Source: Candidatus Bathycorpusculum sp.
GTDB lineage: Archaea; Thermoproteota; Bathyarchaeia; Bathyarchaeales; Bathycorpusculaceae
Assembly: GCA_009779045.1 (NCBI GenBank)
Contig: WREZ01000095.1
Span: 1-5,607, forward strand
Direction: 5' to 3'
DNA: 5,607 nt
This document shows, in pieces, positions 1-5,607 of the stretch (the stretch's first letter is position 1; each line of letters begins with the position of its first letter). A program made the translations under genes and the position numbers. Below the pieces are notes generated by a model. That model saw only the letters and a program-made list of their open reading frames with translations, did no database searches and was not told the DNA's origin.

Positions 1-18
1 AAAAAAAATGACTTTTTG

Positions 19-28
19 TTATAAAAAT
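19..28 (+). promoter_or_regulatory. Probable archaeal TATA box of the threonine operon
   Basis: TTATAAAAAT at 19-28 follows a run of eight A's and resembles an archaeal TATA/box A element. Archaeal transcription usually begins about 25 bases downstream of the box centre, here near position 50. That gives a leader of roughly 15 bases before the ATG at 65 and would leave the ATG at 35 outside the transcript. The call rests on motif and spacing only. The upstream flank is cut by the window edge, so a BRE element cannot be judged properly. Confidence 0.5.
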
Positions 29-64
29 CTTTAAATGTTTTATTTGCTACATTTGTATTTTGTT

Positions 65-643
65 ATGACGATAGCTCAAAATGTACGTAATTATTTGCGA
101 AATAAGCCATATTTGCTTGAGGCGTTAGAAAAGAATATAGTTAATTTAAGTGAGTTGTCACGACAAATTCAAAGTGAGCTAGAAACTGATAATACAAGTG
201 CTGTAAAAGCTGCTTTGCGGCGTTTTTCAGAGGAGCTGCAGAAGCATAAACAGAAAAGAGAGGAGAAAGTTCTTGCTCTGCTTAAACGTAGTAACATAGC
301 AGTGTATGATCGAAAAAGTGTTATGATAACTTCTAAAGAAATTCAAGTTAAAGATAGTATGAAAGTGGATCTGCCGGGGAAGTATGTTTATTTGTTAGAT
401 AAAGCAGACTTGCCTGAGCAGGTAAGTGCTCTTGTTAAGCATGAAAATTGTACAATGATTGTTATTCATTCGCCAAAGGAGTTGGAAGCAACTCCAGGTG
501 TGGTTGCATTTCTTACGGCTTTGTTAGCAGAGCAGAATGTTAACATGATTGAGTTTATTTCGTGTTGGACTGAGACGGTTATTGTTGTAGAAAAGAAGGA
601 TAGCTTAAAAACTTATGAAGTTCTTTCAAACATTGTTGAATAG
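65..643 (+). CDS. ACT-domain predicted regulator of amino acid metabolism (threonine operon head gene)
   Basis: A 192-residue cytoplasmic protein with no signal peptide or membrane segment. Residues 1-60 form a helical domain with the pattern IVNLSELSRQI (about 25-35) and AVKAALRRFSEEL (about 47-59), followed by a very basic stretch at 59-68 (QKHKQKREEK). This pattern recalls archaeal ACT-domain proteins of the COG2150 / haloarchaeal DUF7523 kind; that assignment is from memory, not a search. Residues about 130-190 look like an ACT domain: a strand (TMIVIHS), the TPG turn at 143-145, a helix, NVN at 158-160, then strands ISCWTETVIVVE. The turn and the NVNMIEFIS stretch match APG and NINVMMIST in the first ACT domain of the aspartate kinase encoded downstream. 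ACT domains typically bind amino acids, so a sensor or regulator of the following genes is the likely role; target and ligand are inferred. The ATG at 35 would add ten hydrophobic residues but lies only 7 bases after the TATA-like box, so the ATG at 65 is preferred. Confidence 0.8.
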   Translation: MTIAQNVRNYLRNKPYLLEALEKNIVNLSELSRQIQSELETDNTSAVKAALRRFSEELQKHKQKREEKVLALLKRSNIAVYDRKSVMITSKEIQVKDSMKVDLPGKYVYLLDKADLPEQVSALVKHENCTMIVIHSPKELEATPGVVAFLTALLAEQNVNMIEFISCWTETVIVVEKKDSLKTYEVLSNIVE

Positions 644-657
644 TTTACAGTTATGAA

Positions 658-678
658 CAATAAAATTATTAATATTCA
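658..678 (+). promoter_or_regulatory. Possible secondary promoter or leader between regulator gene and thrB
   Basis: The 67-base gap between the regulator stop and the thrB start is the longest within the gene cluster and contains an AT-rich stretch (CAATAAAATTATTAATATT, about 658-676). TTATTAATA sits about 40 bases before the ATG at 711, so a start site some 25 bases downstream would leave a leader of about 15 bases, the same geometry as at the first gene. In an AT-rich genome such stretches are common, so this is only a candidate. It would allow the enzymes to be transcribed separately from the regulator. Confidence 0.2.
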
Positions 679-710
679 CAAACGTTAAGTTTCTAATTAG
701 AGTGAGAAGG

Positions 711-1661
711 ATGCCTATAAAACAAGTAACAGTAAAAGCGCCAGCGACAAGTGCAAACCTTGGCCCAGGATTTGATGTTTTTGGAATAGCTCTTGAGCAG
801 CCAAGTGATAAAGTAACACTAACAGCCATTGATAATGGGGTAAAAATTCAAGTTAGCGGTATGGGTGCAAGAACGATTTCGCTTGCGCCAGAGAAAAACA
901 CTGCGGGGCGTGTGGCAGAAATAATGGTTAAGGACTTCAAGTTGGAAGCTGGTTTGCATATTCATGTGGAGAAAGGTATCTTTCCTGGTAAGGGTTTAGG
1001 GAGTAGTGCTGCTTCGGCGGCTGCAGTAGCTGTTGGTGTTAATGCTATGTTTAATTTGGGTTTGAGTAATAAGCAGTTAATTGCGTATGCGGCAAAAGGT
1101 GAAGTGGCCTCTGCGGGTTCTGAACATGCGGATAATGTGTCAGCGGCTGTGTGTGGGAATTTTGTGCTTATAAGGTCAATTAGTCCGTTAGAGATAATTA
1201 ATTTAGAGTGCCCTAAAGATATGGAGTTGGCTGTTGCTATGCCTAAAATTATTACGCCGCCAAATAAGACAGAAAAAGCTAGAGCTGTTGTTCCTAAACT
1301 TGTGTCTTTAGAGAAGCATGTTTTTAATTTGGGTAAAGCTGCTGCTATGGCGGCAGGTTTTGCTATGGGTGATGTAGATATTATTGGTCAATCTATGGTT
1401 GATGATATAGTTGAGCCGTCGAGGGCGTCATTGGTTCCAGGTTATGATAAGGTTAGAGAGAATGCGTTAAACGCTGGTGCATTGGGTGTGACGATAAGTG
1501 GTGCTGGGCCGTCTATGATAGCTATTGTGAATGGGAAGTCATGTGATGCTACTAAAGTTGCGGTGGCGATGCATGAAGGTTTTTTGTCTGCGGGTTATGA
1601 TGCTAATGCTTTTGCAACAAAACCGGGTAGAGGTAGTTATGTAGTGGAGATGAAACAATGA
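711..1661 (+). CDS. thrB: Homoserine kinase
   Basis: Phosphorylates L-homoserine with ATP to O-phospho-L-homoserine (EC 2.7.1.39), the substrate of the next gene's product. It is a cytoplasmic GHMP-family kinase of 316 residues, close to the 310 of E. coli ThrB. All three GHMP motifs are visible: motif 1 APATSANLGPGFDVFG (10-25), the phosphate-binding glycine/serine loop PGKGLGSSAASAAA (92-105), and C-terminal motif 3 GVTISGAGPSMIA (259-271). The EHADNVSAAVCG segment (138-149) is also typical of homoserine kinases within the superfamily. A GTG at 702 would add three residues (MRR). The ATG at 711 is preferred because the first strand of the family begins just after it and because GAGTGA at 700-705, a partial SD, lies five bases upstream. 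The stop overlaps the thrC start by four bases (ATGA at 1658-1661), so translational coupling is likely. The motifs are intact and the gene appears functional. Confidence 0.95.
   Translation: MPIKQVTVKAPATSANLGPGFDVFGIALEQPSDKVTLTAIDNGVKIQVSGMGARTISLAPEKNTAGRVAEIMVKDFKLEAGLHIHVEKGIFPGKGLGSSAASAAAVAVGVNAMFNLGLSNKQLIAYAAKGEVASAGSEHADNVSAAVCGNFVLIRSISPLEIINLECPKDMELAVAMPKIITPPNKTEKARAVVPKLVSLEKHVFNLGKAAAMAAGFAMGDVDIIGQSMVDDIVEPSRASLVPGYDKVRENALNAGALGVTISGAGPSMIAIVNGKSCDATKVAVAMHEGFLSAGYDANAFATKPGRGSYVVEMKQ
1646..1653 (+). promoter_or_regulatory. Ribosome binding site of thrC, inside thrB
   Basis: GGAGATGA differs from the archaeal consensus GGAGGTGA at one base and ends four bases before the thrC ATG at 1658. 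It lies within the last codons of thrB. Together with the ATGA overlap, it fixes the thrC start and suggests that terminating ribosomes can restart on thrC. Confidence 0.7.
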
Positions 1662-2890
1662 GTTACCAAGAATGTATAAATTGTCATACAAAATATGGTA
1701 TAGAGGAAATAGTTTATTTCTGTAAGAACTGTGGAGATATCCTTGAGGTAAAAATTGATCTAGAAAAAGCTGCGGCGACAGTTAAATCTGGAGCCTACAA
1801 GAATGTTCCCTTGTCGGTTTGGCGTTATCGTGATTTTATGCCTATTCATGAAGCGACCAACGTGGTTACTTTATGTGAAGGAGGAACGGGTTTGCATCAT
1901 TCTAAGCGGTTGGGTGAGGTTTTAGGGCTTACAGATTTGTGGATTAAAAATGAGGGAGAGAATCCGACGGGTAGTTTCAAAGACAGAGGCATGACCGTGG
2001 GTGTAACTAAAGCAGTTGAGTTAGGTGCAAAGCATGTAATTTGCGCGTCTACGGGTAATACAAGTGCTAGTTTAGCGGCTTATGCTGCTCGTGCAGGGAT
2101 ACGTTGTACTGTTTTAATTCCTTCAGGTAAAATTGCTTATGGTAAATTATCACAAGCTATGATTCATGGTGCCAAAGTTTTGCAGGTTCAAGGTAATTTT
2201 GATGAAGCTTTAGAGTTTGTGTTAAAACTTGCTGAAAAACATAGTAGCATTTACTTGCTTAATTCAATTAATCCGTTTCGTATTGAGGGGCAAAAGTCTT
2301 TGGGTTATGAAATTTGTGAGCAGTTAGACTACAATGCGCCGGATCGTTTGATAGTACCTGTGGGTAATGCGGGTAATATAAGTGCTATATGGAAAGGGTT
2401 TAGCGAATTTTATAATCTTGGGTCGATAAACAAGTTGCCAAAGATGACAGGTATTCAGGCGGTGGGTTCGGCACCTATTGTTAAAGCGATTAAGAGTCAC
2501 AATAGTAAAATTGTTCCGGTTGCAGAACCTGAGACTGTTGCTACGGCTATTCGTATTGGTGCACCAGTTAGTTGGAGAAAAGCTATTAAGGCTATTAATG
2601 AGTCACATGGAACAGCTGAAACTGTTACAGATGATGAGATTCTTGATGCACAAAGGATACTTGCGCAGGTTGAAGGTATATTTGTGGAGCCTGCAAGTGC
2701 GGCGTCTATTGCTGGTCTTAGGAAACTTGTTCGTAATGGCATAATTAACAAAGATGAACGAATTGTGTGTGTTACTACTGGTCATGGTTTAAAAGATCCA
2801 GATACAGCCATTAAAATGTGTGAAAAACCATTTGAGGTTGATGCAGAAATGTCAGCTATAGAAAATGCGTTAGGTTTAAAAGTTAAGTAA
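1658..2890 (+). CDS. thrC: Threonine synthase (PLP-dependent, zinc-ribbon form)
   Basis: Converts O-phospho-L-homoserine and water to L-threonine and phosphate (EC 4.2.3.1), the last step of the pathway. The 410-residue protein opens with a small zinc-ribbon-like element, CINC (C6, C9) and CKNC (C22, C25), often found in archaeal threonine synthases. A fold-type II PLP enzyme follows: the Schiff-base lysine K108 in NPTGSFKDRG (102-111), STGNTSAS (131-138) near the cofactor, the phosphate-binding glycine loop PVGNAGN (234-240), FVEPASAAS (342-350) and TTGHGLKDP (373-381). No plant-type N-terminal SAM-binding extension or ACT domain is seen. The start is supported by the SD at 1646-1653. Related fold-type II enzymes such as cysteate synthase share these motifs, but the position between homoserine kinase and homoserine dehydrogenase makes threonine synthase by far the best call. 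The stop is 21 bases before hom. Confidence 0.95.
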   Translation: MSYQECINCHTKYGIEEIVYFCKNCGDILEVKIDLEKAAATVKSGAYKNVPLSVWRYRDFMPIHEATNVVTLCEGGTGLHHSKRLGEVLGLTDLWIKNEGENPTGSFKDRGMTVGVTKAVELGAKHVICASTGNTSASLAAYAARAGIRCTVLIPSGKIAYGKLSQAMIHGAKVLQVQGNFDEALEFVLKLAEKHSSIYLLNSINPFRIEGQKSLGYEICEQLDYNAPDRLIVPVGNAGNISAIWKGFSEFYNLGSINKLPKMTGIQAVGSAPIVKAIKSHNSKIVPVAEPETVATAIRIGAPVSWRKAIKAINESHGTAETVTDDEILDAQRILAQVEGIFVEPASAASIAGLRKLVRNGIINKDERIVCVTTGHGLKDPDTAIKMCEKPFEVDAEMSAIENALGLKVK

Positions 2891-2897
2891 CATATCG

Positions 2898-2905
2898 AAA
2901 GGTGA
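2898..2905 (+). promoter_or_regulatory. Ribosome binding site of hom
   Basis: AAAGGTGA, with the core GGTGA at 2901-2905, lies six bases before the ATG at 2912 in the 21-base thrC-hom gap. It is complementary to the usual archaeal 16S rRNA 3' end and is the cleanest intergenic SD in the window. It supports the chosen hom start. Confidence 0.75.
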
Positions 2906-2911
2906 ATTGTT

Positions 2912-3940
2912 ATGAGGATTATTTTAGTTGGCTATGGGGTTGTGGGTAAGGGTGTAACAACGATTCTTGCTAAGAGGTATTTGGAAAAGGTTGCAAGTTA
3001 TGGATTTAATCCTAAGGTTGTTGCCATCGCTGATGTTGATGGATCAGTAATTAACTCGCGTGGTTTTAGTCCTGAAAAGCTTGAAGAGTTTAAACAAAGA
3101 GGTTATCCGCTTTCGGCTGATTCTGAGTTTGGTCATAAGGGTATGACGGCGCTTGAGATTATAGAGAGTGTAGAGGCAGAAGTTGTTGTTGAGGTAACGC
3201 CTGTTAATATTAAAAATGCTGAGCCAGCGCTTTCATATATTACTAAGGCGTTTAAAACAGGTAAGCATGTTGTCACGACAAATAAGGGACCTCTTGCTTT
3301 GGCTATGCCGGCTTTAACTGAGCTTGCAGAACATAATAATGTGTTTTTGCGGTTCAGCGGTACTGTTGGTGGGGGGACGCCGATGTTAGAGTTTGCTAAG
3401 CGTTGTCTTGAGGGTGATAGAATTCTGGCTATAAAGGGTATTTTGAATGGTACGACTAATTATATTTTATCGGAGATGGGTCAAAGTAGTATTTCATTTC
3501 AGGAAGCCTTGTCAAATGCGCAAAAGCTTGGTTATGCGGAAAGAGAGCCATCTATGGATGTTGACGGTTTTGATACTGCTTGTAAAGTTGTCATCTTATC
3601 TAACTGGATTATGGGCAAGAAAGTGACTTTAAAAGATGTAGATATTTCAGGTATTAGGGGGGTCACACTTGAGATGTTACAGGATGCAGCAAAAAAGTGT
3701 AGTACCATTAAACTTATAGGTACTGTAGATGATAAAGGCGTTTTAGTTAAGCCTGTAGAAATTCCATGGACAAATCCCTTATGTGTTAGTGGAGTTCTTA
3801 ACGCTGTTACTTTCCAGACCGAATATTCTGCTGATCAAACTTTAATTGGCAGGGGGGCAGGTGGAATTGAGACGGCAAATGCTGTTTTAAGGGATCTTTT
3901 AGACATAAGACATAAGTTGGCCTCAAAACTACTATCTTAA
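2912..3940 (+). CDS. hom: Homoserine dehydrogenase, short form without ACT domain
   Basis: Reduces L-aspartate-4-semialdehyde to L-homoserine with NAD(P)H (EC 1.1.1.3), feeding homoserine kinase. At 342 residues it holds an N-terminal Rossmann domain and the catalytic/dimerisation domain only. The nucleotide loop is GYGVVG (7-12). VTTNKGPLA (121-129) carries the conserved K125, followed by GGGTP (153-157) and GILNGTTNYIL (176-186). The stretch LGYAEREPSMDVDGFDTACK (206-225) contains E210, D216, D221 and K225, whose spacing equals that of yeast E208, D214, D219 and K223, so the catalytic site looks intact. Bacterial enzymes of about 430 residues carry a C-terminal ACT domain; here the protein stops soon after GRGAGGIETANAV (313-325), as is common in archaea. 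Threonine inhibition through an ACT domain is therefore not expected for this enzyme. Coenzyme preference cannot be settled by eye. The stop is 16 bases before the aspartate kinase gene. Confidence 0.95.
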   Translation: MRIILVGYGVVGKGVTTILAKRYLEKVASYGFNPKVVAIADVDGSVINSRGFSPEKLEEFKQRGYPLSADSEFGHKGMTALEIIESVEAEVVVEVTPVNIKNAEPALSYITKAFKTGKHVVTTNKGPLALAMPALTELAEHNNVFLRFSGTVGGGTPMLEFAKRCLEGDRILAIKGILNGTTNYILSEMGQSSISFQEALSNAQKLGYAEREPSMDVDGFDTACKVVILSNWIMGKKVTLKDVDISGIRGVTLEMLQDAAKKCSTIKLIGTVDDKGVLVKPVEIPWTNPLCVSGVLNAVTFQTEYSADQTLIGRGAGGIETANAVLRDLLDIRHKLASKLLS

Positions 3941-3956
3941 AAGGGTTGAAAAATAG

Positions 3957-5366
3957 ATGAAGAAAGTAATAATGAAGTTCGGTGGAACCAGTGTTGGTAC
4001 AGGTGAGAACATACGCCAAGTAGCTAACATAGTTACACAATACTCCAAAGAGTACCGAGTCTCTGTTGTTGTTTCGGCTTTGGCAGGAGTTACAAATAAA
4101 CTTTTAGAAATAGCTTGTCAATCAAAGAAGGGCGATGAAGGGCTAGTAAAGAACTGTACTGATGAGTTGTTGCAAAAACATAAAGAAGCTGTTGCATCGG
4201 CAATTGTAAGTGAATCCTTGCAGAAAGAAGTTAACCAGAGAATAGAGCAGATAATAGCTGAACTTGGGAAAGTTTTAACAGGTATCTGCTATGTAGGTGA
4301 ATTAACAGCTAAGTCAAAAGATTATGTAGTTTCTTTTGGTGAACGTTTATCAGCTCCAATTGTTTGGGGTGCAATACAAGACAATAATCTTGAAACGCAA
4401 TGCTTCACAGGTAAAGAAGCAGGTATTGTAACAGATTCTAATTTTGGTGAAGCAAATCCTCTTATGAATTTTACTATGCATCTTGTACGTGATAGACTGG
4501 GCCCGCTTTTAGAAAAAGGTGTGATTCCAGTAGTTGCAGGATTTATTGCTGCAAATCAGGACGGTGTTATAACAACTGTTGGGCGGGGAGGTAGTGATTA
4601 TACTGCAACCATTCTGGGTGTTGCATTAGCAGTTGATGAAGTTTGGATATGGACAGACGTAGATGGAATCATGACAACAGATCCTAAACTTGTATCTACA
4701 GCAAAATTGTTACCACAACTCAGTTACCAAGAAGCTGCTGAGATGGCGATTTTTGGTGCAAAAGCTATGCATCCGCGTGCTTTGGGACCAGTAAGTAAAG
4801 AAAACATACCTGTTAGAATTCGAAATACTTTCTATCCAGAAAAACCAGGCACACTTATAACTAAAGAACCTGTCGCAAATACAGAGCAAGTGGTTAAAGC
4901 AGTAGCTATGATAAAAGATGTCGCCATGCTAAACGTTAATGGCGCCGCAATGGTTGGTGCACCGGGCAGTTATGCAAAAGTTTTTGATACCCTTGGCAGA
5001 AATAACATCAACGTTATGATGATATCCACAGCTGTTTCTGAAGCAAATATTTCAATGGTAATCAAACGTGGCATGCTCAGCAGAGCAATTAGCAACATAG
5101 AAATCGCCCTCTTAGAACAAGGAGGACTAGTTAGTGAAGTAACCACTGAAGATGACGTCGCCGTAATTGCAGTCGTAGGTGCTTACATGAAAGGCAGCTT
5201 AGGTTTAGCGTCAAAAATTTTTGCCACAGTAGCCAATAAAGGCATAAACATCCGCATGATTGCACAAGGCAGCTCAGAATCAAACATAAGCTTTGTCGTT
5301 AAAGAAAAAGACGGCCCAGAAGTTGTCAAAGCAATCCACGAAGAATTCAACCTCAACAAAACATAA
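3957..5366 (+). CDS. lysC: Aspartate kinase, monofunctional, with two C-terminal ACT domains
   Basis: Phosphorylates L-aspartate with ATP to 4-phospho-L-aspartate (EC 2.7.2.4), the first committed step of the aspartate family pathway. It has 469 residues, the length of long monofunctional aspartate kinases such as the methanogen enzyme. The kinase domain shows KFGGTS (7-12), SFGER (126-130), GRGGSDYTA (209-217) and WTDVDGIMTTDP (232-243). The two ACT domains cover about 315-385, with the effector-type turn GAPGSYAKVF (334-343), and about 400-465 (VAVIAVVGAYMKG onward). In this family the ACT domains bind feedback inhibitors; threonine is likely from the operon context, but lysine cannot be excluded by reading. 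A weak SD-like AAGGGTTGA (3941-3949) lies seven bases before the ATG. The gene is last in the operon and is followed by an oligo-T tract. Its third codon positions differ from those of the genes before it: mixed at the 5' end and almost only A and C in the last 21 codons. The symbol lysC is used by family; thrA would be misleading because there is no fused dehydrogenase. Confidence 0.95.
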   Translation: MKKVIMKFGGTSVGTGENIRQVANIVTQYSKEYRVSVVVSALAGVTNKLLEIACQSKKGDEGLVKNCTDELLQKHKEAVASAIVSESLQKEVNQRIEQIIAELGKVLTGICYVGELTAKSKDYVVSFGERLSAPIVWGAIQDNNLETQCFTGKEAGIVTDSNFGEANPLMNFTMHLVRDRLGPLLEKGVIPVVAGFIAANQDGVITTVGRGGSDYTATILGVALAVDEVWIWTDVDGIMTTDPKLVSTAKLLPQLSYQEAAEMAIFGAKAMHPRALGPVSKENIPVRIRNTFYPEKPGTLITKEPVANTEQVVKAVAMIKDVAMLNVNGAAMVGAPGSYAKVFDTLGRNNINVMMISTAVSEANISMVIKRGMLSRAISNIEIALLEQGGLVSEVTTEDDVAVIAVVGAYMKGSLGLASKIFATVANKGINIRMIAQGSSESNISFVVKEKDGPEVVKAIHEEFNLNKT

Positions 5367-5372
5367 ACACCC

Positions 5373-5386
5373 TTTTTTCACTTTTT
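5373..5386 (+). terminator. Oligo-T transcription terminator after aspartate kinase
   Basis: Six T's (5373-5378) and five T's (5382-5386) separated by CAC begin seven bases after the stop codon. Archaeal RNA polymerase terminates at such non-template T runs without needing a hairpin. No stable hairpin precedes it. The position right after the last enzyme gene makes it the likely end of the operon transcript. Confidence 0.6.
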
Positions 5387-5426
5387 ACCTGCTACTACTA
5401 TAGCATCAATTCTGTATGAGTAACTA

Positions 5427-5440
5427 ATAGATAGATAGAT
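5427..5440. repeat. Short ATAG tetranucleotide repeat
   Basis: Three and a half copies of ATAG in non-coding DNA downstream of the operon. It is short enough to have arisen by chance or slippage and has no visible function. Confidence 0.5.
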
Positions 5441-5542
5441 TTTAGGTTTATAACCGCTGCTTGGACAACGGGTTATGGAATATTATACATCAGGTATTGT
5501 TAATGTTTTCATTTTGGTGTTAAGAAATTCAAAGTTATCAGA

Positions 5543-5607
5543 GTGAAACAGGTGGCTTTTGCAGTGGCAATCAGAGCAGCCAAAGTTAGGTACTGGTTGG
5601 CTGTGTT
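5543..5607 (+). CDS. Possible start of an unidentified gene, cut by the window end
   Basis: From a GTG at 5543 the frame stays open to the window edge for 21 codons; an in-frame stop lies upstream at 5501-5503. The peptide begins MKQVAFAVAIRAAKVRYWLAV, hydrophobic apart from a few basic residues and ending in YWLAV, as the N-terminus of a membrane protein might. The other two + frames are closed by stops here. An AT-rich TATTATACAT at 5481-5490 could serve as a TATA element for a start near 5510. Against it: no convincing SD, a GTG start and a very short length. Two minus-strand frames are also open in this stretch, so the strand is not certain. No family can be named. Confidence 0.25.
   Translation, partial: MKQVAFAVAIRAAKVRYWLAV

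Noticed and set aside
35..64. Upstream ATG extending the first gene by ten hydrophobic residues
   Set aside because: It lies too close to the TATA-like box, and the family-like sequence begins at the ATG at 65.
702..710. GTG start for thrB adding three residues
   Set aside because: The ATG at 711 has a partial SD (GAGTGA) at suitable spacing and fits the family's N-terminus better; the alternative changes only three residues.
626..829. Minus-strand open frame of 67 codons over the thrB start
   Set aside because: It overlaps conserved homoserine kinase motif 1 and the intergenic gap and has no recognisable protein features; it is a shadow of thrB.
2478..2785. Alternate-frame open frames on both strands inside thrC
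   Set aside because: They overlap conserved threonine synthase sequence and have low-complexity, Leu/Arg- or Ser/Ile-rich translations typical of shadow frames.
3807..4040. Minus-strand open frame of 77 codons across the hom-lysC junction
   Set aside because: It is antisense to two well-supported genes and has no start signal or recognisable motif.
5367..5607. Possible tRNA or C/D box RNA in the tail
   Set aside because: No T-loop consensus such as GGTTCGAATC on either strand, no acceptor stem pairing, and no properly spaced C and D boxes were found.
1..5607. Mobile elements, CRISPR array or phage genes
   Set aside because: No transposase, integrase, terminal inverted repeats or regularly spaced direct repeats are visible; the window is ordinary biosynthetic DNA.

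Overview
The window looks archaeal. It is AT-rich, its promoter signal is a TATA-like box rather than -35/-10 elements, and several starts are preceded by SD sequences close to GGAGGTGA. The threonine synthase is a zinc-ribbon form, homoserine dehydrogenase is the short form without an ACT domain, and the aspartate kinase is a monofunctional enzyme with two ACT domains. The first gene belongs to what looks like an archaeal family of ACT-domain regulators. A lineage such as Bathyarchaeia/TACK would fit, but the phylum is an inference from general look and was not tested.

Layout: five complete genes lie on the + strand, closely packed. (1) 65-643 is a small predicted regulator with an N-terminal helical (possibly nucleic-acid-binding) domain and a C-terminal ACT domain, behind a TATA-like box at 19-28. 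(2) 711-1661 is homoserine kinase (thrB). (3) 1658-2890 is threonine synthase (thrC), overlapping thrB by 4 bases (ATGA). (4) 2912-3940 is homoserine dehydrogenase (hom), with a clear SD. (5) 3957-5366 is aspartate kinase (lysC-type). An oligo-T tract at 5373-5386 probably ends the transcript. The last 240 bases are mostly non-coding, with a GATA microrepeat, two possible small hairpins, and perhaps the first codons of another gene running off the window end.

Together the four enzymes convert aspartate to threonine, except for the second step: aspartate-semialdehyde dehydrogenase (asd) is not in the window. This is a threonine operon headed by a candidate amino-acid-sensing regulator. Allosteric control probably acts at aspartate kinase, the only enzyme here with ACT domains. 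No mobile element, CRISPR array or RNA gene was recognised.

The points most worth a second look are the uncharacterised ACT-domain protein at the operon head, whose ACT domain resembles the first ACT domain of the operon's own aspartate kinase, and a strong change in third-codon-position base use from T/G-rich (hom) to A/C-rich (end of lysC). I do not see strong evidence for a wholly new system.
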